Shown here piece by piece: positions 11,407 to 20,732 of a DNA stretch of 64,000 bases. This DNA is from Eustoma russellianum. Lineage: Eukaryota > Streptophyta > Magnoliopsida > Gentianales > Gentianaceae. The position numbers and the translations under genes are program-made. Each line of letters opens with the position of its first letter. The stretch's first letter is position 1. The notes under the pieces were generated by a model. It did not search any database and was not told the origin of the DNA. It saw only the letters and a program-made list of their open reading frames with translations. Location: assembly GCA_036186865.1 (NCBI GenBank), contig AP025042.1:17507496-17571495 (forward strand). Direction: 5' to 3'.

Positions 11407-13311
11407 ATGGCATCCACAAATCTCAAAACCGAACAAGAAGGTATGTCAAGCCAAAGGCCTCCACTCTTTGACGGTGAGTCTTTTATTCAATGGAAACTTA
11501 GGATGAAATTATTTCTTATGGCTATAGACATAGACCTTTGGTCAATAATTGAAGATGGTCCATATGTCCCGTCTACATTGTCCACTGTAGATGGAGTCAC
11601 ACTAGAAGTAATTAAAACAAGACAAGACTATACTAGTGAAGACAAAAAGAAACTGAGTATGAATGCTAAGGCCATGCAATTACTCTTAAATGGCTTAAGT
11701 AAGAGTGAGTCTAGTTATGTGTCCAATTGTTCGAGTGCACAAGAAATGTGGAGAATCTTAGAAATGAAACACGAAGGCACAAGTCAAGTCAAAGAGTCTA
11801 AAATTAATATGCTTATGTCTACTCTTGAGTCTTTCAAGTTGTTGCCTAATGAGTCAATTGTTGATATGGATCTTCGTTTGACTAACATCTATAACTCTCT
11901 TGAGTCTCTTGGTAAGGCCTTTACAACACAGGAAAAAGTACAGAAAGTCCTACGGAGCCTCCCTTCAGAATGGGATCCTAAAGTGACTGCCATAGAAGAA
12001 AGCAAGGAGACTAAGTCAATAAAAATGGAAGAACTCATTGGTTCACTAAAAGTGTATGAAAACAAACTCATTATTCGGAAATCGGAATCAACCAAACAAG
12101 GTAAGACAATTGCTTTTAAATCAAATGAATACGTCTCCCCTCCCTCCGATCACGTAGAAGATAGTGATTCCGAATCGGATAATGATGACTTAATTCTATT
12201 GGCAAAAGGACTAAGAAGATTCATGAGAAAATCATTTAGAAATAAAAACAAGGGCACTACATCTAAGAGAAATAAAAACAAGTCGAATGATAAGGACATT
12301 AAATGTTATGAATGCGGCAAACTCGGACACTTATCATATGACTGCCCAAACAAAGAAAAGCAAACTAATAAGTACCCCGACAAGGAGCAGAACAAAAATA
12401 GACCCGTCTCAGATCCTAAACAAAGGAAATGTGCACTAAAGGCCTCCACATGGAGTGACTCATCAGACTCTGAAACTGAGACCGAAGAGGAGACCGCTCA
12501 AGTTTGCTTCGCTTCAAAGGCGTCTAATGAGGTATCATCTGACTCTGACTCTGAACCTTCTTACGATGATTTATTTAGTCAATATCTTGAGTTACATAAA
12601 TTTACTAAGACTCTCGCAAAAGAAAAGAAACGTTTAATTGAAGACAAGAAACTGTTAGAATCTTCTAACGAGAATCTTGTCGCTCAATTAAGCGATTCAA
12701 AGAAAGAGTCTTCATGTGCCATCACTGCATTAAAAACCGAGATCTCATCATTAACTTCTCAAAATAATGAAATGAAATCCGAGATTTCAAATTTGAAATC
12801 AAGGAATACAGACTTAGAGAAAATGATGAAACAATTCGATACAGGGTCAAACATGTTGCATCGCATCATATTATCACAAAAGCATGATAGTGACAAAACT
12901 GGATTGGGATACGTTAATACTAACGAAGTATCAACCAAACCAACCAAGTTTGTTGTGTCTAAAAAGGTAGACACCCCTAAAGTGGCGTCTAAGATGACGC
13001 AGAAAGCACCCCCTTCCACACGCCCCACTCCCTCATATCATGTGAAATATAATGTTGTACCATATAGATATGAGAAGAAGAGATCAATGCATACACGGAA
13101 TACATATCATCCACGCACCACGCACGCACACACAAGGACATATCACAAACGTCCTTCATACAATGAGTATAGGGGAGTCCTTGGGCAAAGACCCAAAGTA
13201 CATGCACTACATGTATACTATGTCGCACCTTCATCCACTTTCTTGCCATATGATAGACCGAGAAGGATCACCCAAGTATGGGTACCGAAAGGTACCTTTA
13301 CTAAAAGGTGA
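11407..13311 (+). CDS. gag: Copia-1 Gag (capsid/nucleocapsid)
   Basis: A 634-residue intact Gag, which packages element RNA into cytoplasmic virus-like particles. The N-terminal half has the retrotransposon Gag fold typical of plant copia (UBN2/DUF4219-like; PPLFDGESFIQWKLRM near the start). A K/R-rich stretch leads to a CCHC zinc knuckle, CYECGKLGHLSYDC (C300, C303, H308, C313). An acidic Ser/Asp region and a coiled coil (about 395-490) follow. The start is the first ATG after the primer site. The stop at 13309 lies in a different frame from pol, and pol-frame stop 13313 follows, so simple frameshifting into pol looks blocked. Confidence 0.95.
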   Translation: MASTNLKTEQEGMSSQRPPLFDGESFIQWKLRMKLFLMAIDIDLWSIIEDGPYVPSTLSTVDGVTLEVIKTRQDYTSEDKKKLSMNAKAMQLLLNGLSKSESSYVSNCSSAQEMWRILEMKHEGTSQVKESKINMLMSTLESFKLLPNESIVDMDLRLTNIYNSLESLGKAFTTQEKVQKVLRSLPSEWDPKVTAIEESKETKSIKMEELIGSLKVYENKLIIRKSESTKQGKTIAFKSNEYVSPPSDHVEDSDSESDNDDLILLAKGLRRFMRKSFRNKNKGTTSKRNKNKSNDKDIKCYECGKLGHLSYDCPNKEKQTNKYPDKEQNKNRPVSDPKQRKCALKASTWSDSSDSETETEEETAQVCFASKASNEVSSDSDSEPSYDDLFSQYLELHKFTKTLAKEKKRLIEDKKLLESSNENLVAQLSDSKKESSCAITALKTEISSLTSQNNEMKSEISNLKSRNTDLEKMMKQFDTGSNMLHRIILSQKHDSDKTGLGYVNTNEVSTKPTKFVVSKKVDTPKVASKMTQKAPPSTRPTPSYHVKYNVVPYRYEKKRSMHTRNTYHPRTTHAHTRTYHKRPSYNEYRGVLGQRPKVHALHVYYVAPSSTFLPYDRPRRITQVWVPKGTFTKR

Positions 13312-13372
13312 TTAACTAACTCGAAAGGACCCAAAATTAAAAGGGTACCTAAATCACCTTTTTACATTGCAG
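13276..13372 (+). other. Candidate intron or bypass region between gag and pol
   Basis: The region carries GT dinucleotides at 13276 (context caa/gtatgg) and 13282 (context tgg/gtaccg), a ctaac motif at 13316 and a ctaaat motif near 13349, and a pyrimidine-rich acceptor ending tacattgcag at 13372. Either donor gives a length (97 or 91 nt) that moves the gag frame into the pol frame at a codon boundary and removes the gag stop. Copia-2 has the same arrangement with exactly 91 nt (35952-36042). Splicing is inferred only; translational bypass is the main alternative. Confidence 0.4.
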
Positions 13373-16300
13373 GGAGACCACTCATCAAAAGACACATCAA
13401 TAAAGTGGTTCCTTGACAGTGGTTGCTCGAGGCACATGACAGGTGACCCGAGCCTCTTCTCCAAATTAAAGAAGGTCACAAAAGGCGGATCCGTGACCTT
13501 TGGAGACAACAATGAAGGCAAGATCATTGGTAAAGGTACGATTGGAAACCCGGATACACTTCAAATCTCAAACGTGTTTTTGGTAAGCAACTTATGTTAC
13601 AATCTTCTTAGTATTTCGCAATTTGTTGACAGTGGTTTTAATGTGTGTTTCACTCACCCTTATTGTAATATAATAGATAAAAATGGAGAAACCGTTTTAA
13701 AAGGAAAACGTGAAGGAAACATATTCACACTATCCTTGGATGATGTAGTAGATGCCAAAGTTAAATGCTTTATGTCAAATGAACCCAATGTGAATTTGTG
13801 GCATAGACGTCTAGGACACATAGGTATTTCTACACTAGAAAAATTGCAACGAAAGAGCCTAGTACGGGGATTGCCTAAGCTTGATTTAGACAACTTTCAG
13901 TTGTGTGAATCTTGCATAAAAGGCAAACAAACACGTGAGTCACTTAAGCCTAAAAATGAGATAAGCACGACTAGAATACTAGAACTATTGCATATCGATT
14001 TGTTTGGTCCTAGTCGTACTACAAGCCTTGGTGGGCGTCACTATGCATGTGTAATTGTTGATGACTTTTCTCGTTATGCTTGGACTTTATTTCTTACACA
14101 TAAGGATGATAGCGCCGTAGAAATCGCTAAATTAATTAAACAACTTGAAAATCAATACGGTGTAAATGTGAAAAGAATAAGAAGCGATAGAGGCGGTGAG
14201 TTTAAAAATAAAGAGATGATTTCATTCTGTGAAGAAAAAGGGATTAAACATGAGTTTTCGCCACCTAGAACTCCACAATTAAATGGAGTAGTAGAAAGAA
14301 AGAATCGCACACTACAAGAAATCGCTAGAACTATGCTTTGCGAAAATAAATTACCTAGATTTCTGTGGGCGGAAGCCGTAAATTGTGCATGCTATATTGT
14401 AAATCGCCTATCTATAAGAAAGAAAATAAACAAGACGCCTTACGAAATTTTGAATGATCGCATGCCTAAGATAGATTATTTTCGTGTGTTTGGATGCAAA
14501 TGTTTTGTCTTGAATACAAAAGATAACTTAGATAAATTTGAATCCAAATCGATTGAGTGCATTTTTATTGGGTATTCCATAAATTCAAAAGCATATAGAT
14601 GTTATGATCCTCTCACTAGACAAATCATAGAATCTATTCATGTTAAATTCAATGAATTTGGAGAGGTTGATAAAGAAAAGGAATATGATGATGACTTTGA
14701 TTTGAAACCCGTTTTGGATGAAGAAAATGAGTCTTTTGATATGCATGAGATGAATGAAACACTAGAAATGCATGATCATATAGAAATGCATGATAACTTA
14801 GAAAATAATCAACCAAGATGGCATAGAGATCACCCACATGATCTCATCATAGGCGACATCACTCACGGTGTGCGACCACGTAGAAGAATCACTTCGGATG
14901 AAATAAATGAATTTCATGCTATGATTTCTGAAATTGAGCCTAAAAATGTGCATGATGCTTTGAGTGATTCATCTTGGATTGATGCTATGCATGACGAACT
15001 TAATCAATTCGTTAGAAATGATGTATGGGATTTAGTGCCACGACCACAAGATAAGACAATAATAGGCACAAAGTGGGTGTTTAGGAACAAAATGAATGAA
15101 GAAGGAAAAGTCGTTAGAAATAAAGCAAGACTCGTAGCTCAAGGATATAATCAAGAAGAAGGAATAGACTACGATGAAACATTTGCACCCGTAGCACGTT
15201 TAGAAGCTATACGACTTTTACTTGCTATTGCTTGCATGAAAGATTTTAAATTGTATCAAATGGACGTCAAAAGTGCTTTTCTAAACGGATTTATACAAGA
15301 AGAAGTATACGTGAAGCAACCACCCGGTTTTGAAGATTTGAAACATCCTGATCACGTGTACAAATTAAAGAAGGCACTATATGGACTAAAGCAAGCGCCT
15401 AGACCATGGTATGATCGTTTTGCTACTTTTCTTTTAGAAAATAATTTTAAACGTGGTACTATAGATAGTACATTATTTTTGAAACAAGAAAAATCAGATT
15501 TACTTATTATTCAAATTTACGTAGATGATATTATTTTTGGTTCTACCTCACATAGACTCGTTAAGGATTTTGAAAATTGTATGAAAGCTGAATTTGAAAT
15601 GTCTATGGTTGGTGAACTTAATTATTTTCTTGGCTTGCAGATTAAGCAAACGAGTAAAGGAATTCATATAAGCCAAGCTAAGTACGTAAATGACATGATC
15701 AAGAAGTTCAATTTTGAAAATTTGAAACCATCCCCCACGCCTATGAGTGTTACTACTAAATTAGACAAAGATGAACATGGTAAAGACGTTGATAATGGAT
15801 TATATCGATCTATGATAGGTTCTTTACTATATTTAACTGCTAGTAGGCCTGACATCATGTTTAGCGTATGCATGTGTGCTCGTTTTCAAAGTCAACCTAA
15901 GGTGTCACACTTAAATGCGGTGAAAAGAATATTTCGCTATATTAAGCACACGCCCACCTTAGGTATTTGGTACGATAAGGATTCTACATTCGACTTACAT
16001 GCTTACACTGATGCAGATTATGGTGGCTGCAAAATAGATAGAAAAAGCACGAGCGGAACTTGCCAATTTATAGGAAATTCCCTTATTTCATGGTTTTCCA
16101 AAAAGCAAGCAAGTGTTGCTTTGTCCACTACTGAGGCTGAGTATATGGCTCTTAGCCTTTGTTGCACACAGTTGTTGTGGATAAAACAACAACTTTCGGA
16201 CTTTGGAATTACCGTAGATAAAATTCCTATATATTGTGATAGTATGAGTGCAATAAATTTGTCTAAGAACCCCGTATTACACTCTAAGGCTAAGCATATA

Positions 16301-16468
16301 GAAGTTCGCTATCATTTTCTTCGTGATCACGTTAACAATGGTAATATTGTCATAGATCACGTACGCACAGAATCACAAGTAGCGGATATATTTACAAAGG
16401 CCTTAAATCAAGCCACATTTGAATCTCTCCGTTCTAAATTAGGCATGCTTCCTGTTGATGTGATTTAA
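13367..16468 (+). CDS. pol: Copia-1 Pol (protease-integrase-RT-RNase H)
   Basis: An intact Pol of about 1033 residues; the frame is open from 13316 but has no ATG near its start (13367 is TTG), so it is probably made as a Gag-Pol fusion. Counting from 13367: protease WFLDSGCSRHMTG (D17); integrase zinc site H146, H151, C180, C183; integrase triad D211, D274, E310 (35 residues between the last two); RT active site YVDD at 718-721; RNase H D882, E925, D958. After processing, these enzymes copy the RNA and integrate the cDNA. All expected catalytic residues are present. Confidence 0.95.
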   Translation: MQGDHSSKDTSIKWFLDSGCSRHMTGDPSLFSKLKKVTKGGSVTFGDNNEGKIIGKGTIGNPDTLQISNVFLVSNLCYNLLSISQFVDSGFNVCFTHPYCNIIDKNGETVLKGKREGNIFTLSLDDVVDAKVKCFMSNEPNVNLWHRRLGHIGISTLEKLQRKSLVRGLPKLDLDNFQLCESCIKGKQTRESLKPKNEISTTRILELLHIDLFGPSRTTSLGGRHYACVIVDDFSRYAWTLFLTHKDDSAVEIAKLIKQLENQYGVNVKRIRSDRGGEFKNKEMISFCEEKGIKHEFSPPRTPQLNGVVERKNRTLQEIARTMLCENKLPRFLWAEAVNCACYIVNRLSIRKKINKTPYEILNDRMPKIDYFRVFGCKCFVLNTKDNLDKFESKSIECIFIGYSINSKAYRCYDPLTRQIIESIHVKFNEFGEVDKEKEYDDDFDLKPVLDEENESFDMHEMNETLEMHDHIEMHDNLENNQPRWHRDHPHDLIIGDITHGVRPRRRITSDEINEFHAMISEIEPKNVHDALSDSSWIDAMHDELNQFVRNDVWDLVPRPQDKTIIGTKWVFRNKMNEEGKVVRNKARLVAQGYNQEEGIDYDETFAPVARLEAIRLLLAIACMKDFKLYQMDVKSAFLNGFIQEEVYVKQPPGFEDLKHPDHVYKLKKALYGLKQAPRPWYDRFATFLLENNFKRGTIDSTLFLKQEKSDLLIIQIYVDDIIFGSTSHRLVKDFENCMKAEFEMSMVGELNYFLGLQIKQTSKGIHISQAKYVNDMIKKFNFENLKPSPTPMSVTTKLDKDEHGKDVDNGLYRSMIGSLLYLTASRPDIMFSVCMCARFQSQPKVSHLNAVKRIFRYIKHTPTLGIWYDKDSTFDLHAYTDADYGGCKIDRKSTSGTCQFIGNSLISWFSKKQASVALSTTEAEYMALSLCCTQLLWIKQQLSDFGITVDKIPIYCDSMSAINLSKNPVLHSKAKHIEVRYHFLRDHVNNGNIVIDHVRTESQVADIFTKALNQATFESLRSKLGMLPVDVI

Positions 16469-16530
16469 TGCGATATTATTTGATTTACTTTCCTTTTTGA
16501 TAGGAATCTTTTGATTAACTTTCCAAAATA

Positions 16531-16736
16531 AAGGGGGAGAGAGAAGCATGATTTGAGGGGAAGAGAGAGATTTAAGGGGGAGAGAGATCACTGATTGATC
16601 CTAATTGCATGAATCAAGGGGGAGCCGGATTTGAAATTCGAAATTCAAATTTCGAATCTGTGCATAATTCAAGGGGGAGAGATAACACCTAAATCATGTA
16701 CACTAGTTATTTTGAAAATCATCAAAAGGGGGAGAT
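16531..16736 (+). other. Polypurine tract and upstream purine repeats
   Basis: aagggggaga-like motifs occur at about 16531, 16573, 16615, 16671 and 16726. The last, ending one step before the 3' LTR at 16737, is the presumed plus-strand primer. A perfect inverted repeat lies between them (16636-16657, 10-bp arms attcgaaatt). Repeated purine tracts before the 3' LTR are known in SIRE-type copia elements. Confidence 0.85.
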
Positions 16737-19700
16737 TGTAGGAATATGAGGGTTTGAGTGATTTCAAAATAAAGAAATTTGAATATATATATATATATAT
16801 ATAAACGTTGGTTATGTATATATATATACACAAGTGTACATGTATGCATGATAACTTGCCTTATTTAGCTTATATATTATGTTGCCGAACTAACGAGCCA
16901 TGAAGCTTTAAAGCTTACATCATATGGCGAACATTTGTTGAGTTTATACTAATTTCAGGTGCCACAATTAATGAACTAAAGTAGTTCATTAAGTGAAATA
17001 CTTAGTTTAATAAACTAAGTAGTTCATTAAAGGAAGATGCATTTGGAAAAGGCACAAAGGCAACAAGGCTATGGAAGGAAAGTCTTCTCCTCCTCCCCAC
17101 ATTTAATCCCACACGCCACTTATACATATATATATACTATATTTTCAGATTTTTTTTAAAAGGCACATACACATGTATTCCAACGTACTACCGACACGTT
17201 ATATATCTTACGAACGTACGTTAACGTCACACCACTATACTTAACTCATATTTATGAGTATATTCAGGCCTTATATCATATGATATAAGATATGGTGATG
17301 ACAAATTAAATACGACACGATAAAAGGTTCTAAACCGAAATTTGTCGTATCGGGCGATACCGAAACTTCGCCAACGTGTCACGTACTTGCCATAAATAAA
17401 TGGCCAGCCCATATACATCAAAATTCATTAAAAATTTCGTGCCATACACTGTATATTGAGACAAAAATACTTTCCATGTTGGCACACACAAATCATCCCA
17501 CATTTAGGCCAAAATGTGAAAATTCCAATTTTATTTTTGTCACATGTTTATGGTACCACTTTAAATCAGCCAACTGCTGGAAATTAAAGTATATATTATA
17601 TATATTATGTATAACATAATATATATAGCATGTGCAAAAGTTGGAATTTAAATTAGAGAAAAATCGGGTAATCGATAAATATCGAAAATTCGGTTTTCTA
17701 CGCACTTGACATGGAACGTTTTCCTTGAACATGATGTGGCACGTATCTAGACACTTTGTACACATAATATACATCTTAAAGTGTTCTAGAAAATTAAATT
17801 AAGGGCTGATTGGAATATTACATGTGTGTATTATTAAATGTGCACTATTTTTCAAAGTTAGCAAAAATAAATTTCAGCACATGTATACACACTTTCTCAA
17901 CGCCACCTACAGCTTATGTGGAGCACATGTGGAGCCTTGTTGGCATGTTGATTGGTCAAGAATCAATCATACAATGTTGATGAATCAAAGAGAGAAGCTA
18001 CAAAAGGTAAGTTTTCAACATACACCTCTTTTATGTCACATGCTGAAAATTTCAGCATGTCACACACATTGTGGCCGAAATCTTCACTCTTAAGGAAGAT
18101 AATTTGTCAATTTTTCATTAAGGAATAAATCAAAGGAGTTATGGAAATGATTTGAATTGTATTAAGTGTGATATTCTTCATATCACACGCTGAAATTTTT
18201 CAGCATGTGTGTGAAAATGTTGTGGCCGAATATGACACTTCTTTTGTGTCCATGTTCATTCATCAATTGATAGCAAGACTTACCATGTATTATTGATTCA
18301 TTTGAATGAGAAAAATCAAAGTAAATTGGGGATTATCTTGGATAAAAATGCATGATGCACATACTGAAATTTCAGCATGGCAAGGAGTATTATGGCCGAA
18401 TTTTTCAAGGGTGGAAGGAAGAATTTTTTGTCTCACAATTTATGTGAATATCTCTCAATTTATGGAATGTATTATGTGATGATTATTTGGCACATGTTTA
18501 AAGTGTTTATTTCAGATTTTCCATGTCATCAAATGATGACAACATTGAGCCAATCAAAAGGTGCCAAGTAAGCAATGACTAAATGATGGTCCAATGGAAT
18601 GATGCCAAGCAAGCAAAACTTTGTCACCATGATGTCTCACATCCTCTCAAGCACTTAAAAGGAAATTTTCAAGAGGGGAGAAGCATGCTAGGGGACGGCT
18701 GGACCTATAAGGAAGGAAGAGAAGAACAAACAAATACAACACCAAGAATTGCATTCTAAAGTGATCAAAGTGCCAAGCCTCTTTTCTCCTACATCTTCTT
18801 TCTTTCTTCTCTTGTAAAAAGCCTATTGTACTTTATCTCTTTCATCCTTGAATAGGCTTCATAGAAACCACCATTCATTCATCTTTGTAAAAGATTGATC
18901 AAGGTGTGATCAATCTTCATTCTAGCGAGGTAGTGGTGTTCGTGCAAATTGTACTCACAATACAAGGTTTGTAAAGGGTTGGAGTTAAGGTGTAACTCTA
19001 TCAACCCTGCGGTAAGGTGTACTGCGTGTGTGAAATTAGTGTGAACCAAGGAAGGTGTTCCTTGAAGACTGGAGTAGGTTGTTTATAACCGAACCAGTAT
19101 AAAATTCTTGGTGCAATTTACTTTCTGCATTTACGTTTCAGTTTCTGCGCTGTTTACTCATATTGTTCACGTTCGCAAAAATAGTAAACGTTTTCTAAAA
19201 ATTATAAAATTTTCCAGAAACATACATAAACGTTCTAGGGTTAATTTGGCACAAGTTTCAACCCTTTTGGACAAGTATAAGTCATCCAAACATCAAAAGT
19301 TCTGAGACTAGTGCAGTCTGATTTTCAGACTTGCAAAGGTTGAGACTTTGGGTGTATTTGACCTACTTACCAAAAGAATTTTCAAAAAACTGTTTCAACC
19401 CATTTAAATATAGTGTGTGAAGAGTTATTGGTCAAATTTTCAGATCATTTGGACACTCACACAAATAGGAATTAATTTTTCAAAACCATCTACCGTTTCT
19501 GGCAGAATTGCACAATCTGAGTGCCAACGGTTTTTGAAGGGGTTAAAGGTTGAATTTTGAGTTGAAATTTTTAGGGGACCCTCACAACATCTGAGGCTAA
19601 GTTCTCTCAAAATTTCATAATTTTTGGAGACCTCTAACCTAGTTTTTAAATCGTTTGAAAACTGGTACTGAAAACAGAATCTGTTTTCAGAACTTGAATT

Positions 19701-19786
19701 GGTTAGGTTTAAAGAAATTTTAAAAACCATATTTTCCGCACCACCTATTCAACCCCCCCTTCTAGTGGTGCCTTGCAGATCCTACA
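16737..19786 (+). repeat. Copia-1 3' LTR
   Basis: About 3050 bp, starting TGTAGGAATATG and ending CCTACA. It differs from the 5' LTR at about a dozen positions, including 17576 (g to c), a 2-bp loss near 18188, and single changes near 18362, 18931 and 19152. That is roughly 99.6% identity by eye, which means recent insertion. Confidence 0.95.
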
Positions 19787-19791
19787 ATTAC
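19787..19791 (+). repeat. Target-site duplication of Copia-1, right (attac)
   Basis: Five base pairs directly after the 3' LTR, identical to 8299-8303. LINE C sequence resumes immediately after. Confidence 0.93.
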
Positions 19792-20732
19792 ATCATATAA
19801 CCAAAATCTAGTGTCATCATAAGAGAATAACGAATGAAGCATAGCTAGTATGCGCAATCGCCAATCATATACGATATGCCGCATTAAAACCTTGTCAAGT
19901 AAAACTACCCTTGTGGATAAAACCTTGGCGAAGGAAAAAGCGTACATATTGTGGTGCAGGAATACCGTGGTTACATTAGTTGTCCTATGCGTATAAGAGA
20001 CTCTCTCGAAATAAAACACAAAAACATATGCGTCCAAAAATAATTGCATACAATTTCGCCTACGAAACAGAAATAAAACATTGAAATGAACTTGTGAAAC
20101 CGATAATGTAGCTCTGTGGGTCGTGAGGTAGCCGGCTTGATCACCATGAACGTCTCGACAGCTCAGACAAATGCACCCGTCGGAATGAGAGAAAGGAGTG
20201 GTCAAAGTACAGTTAAAGATCAGGGGAATAAACGGACAAGAATAAAGAGAGATTAAGAAACATACCGCCGATACCTTGGCCAAGAATTGACCAAGGTAAC
20301 AATAGAGATAAAATCGCCAACCCATATGGGTGGCCTTGTGCCACATCACATCCAAATGATATACGCCTCGGAAAGCAGCCATAAAAAACAAATTAATTGG
20401 GCAATTGAAATATATTATAGAACAAGAATATGACATGAGCAAATGAAGGCATACCCAAGTTTCCCGTAACCAAAAGACAACGGGCAACGACCAATAGAAA
20501 TCGCCAAGCCAACAACGGATCAAAATCGAAAGAATGCCCAGGTGAAGATGCTGTTGTACCTCGTAATGCTCAGAGAAAGAAAACATATTACCCAAACAAG
20601 CAGATGAGTAAAATGTAAATACAGTAGGTAGTTGAGCATCATAAAGACAGGAAATAGAAACATACCAACGTTGCCTATGCCAACTGGGGACACATGCAAC
20701 TCATGTGGAAATATGCCAACCCATAGGGAGAC
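19792..20732 (-). mobile_element. LINE C 3' tail
   Basis: Minus-strand 3' UTR between the RNase H and the terminal motif. It contains the conserved 3' domain (19873-19950, gatatgccgcattaaaacc on the plus strand) and at least two copies of the palindromic motif cccatatgggttggc or a variant (near 20325 and 20718). A 277-codon open frame on the minus strand (19762-20595) crosses the tail and ends inside the Copia LTR. It is pyrimidine-rich and has no recognisable domain, so I do not call it a gene. Confidence 0.75.

Larger units (their letters stand above)
8304..19786 (+). mobile_element. Copia-1: complete Ty1/copia retrotransposon, SIRE/Maximus-like
   Basis: An 11.48-kb element with two LTRs of about 3.05 kb, initiator-Met primer site, intact gag, intact pol and a purine-rich region before the 3' LTR, flanked by attac duplications. 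The domain order protease, integrase, RT, RNase H defines Ty1/copia. Long LTRs, a large coiled-coil Gag and purine repeats before the 3' LTR suggest the SIRE/Maximus lineage (inferred). No env-like ORF lies between pol and the 3' LTR. By eye the LTRs differ at about a dozen places, so the insertion is recent. It sits in the 3' tail of LINE C, opposite to it in orientation. Confidence 0.95.

Noticed and set aside
12989..13249. Minus-strand ORF inside gag
   Set aside because: Shadow of the gag frame.
16469..16736. Env-like third ORF of a sirevirus
   Set aside because: Only purine repeats and stops lie between pol and the 3' LTR.
19762..20595. 277-codon minus-strand ORF as a membrane protein
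   Set aside because: Hydrophobic because the LINE tail is pyrimidine-rich; it ends inside the Copia LTR. Kept only as part of the 3' UTR finding.
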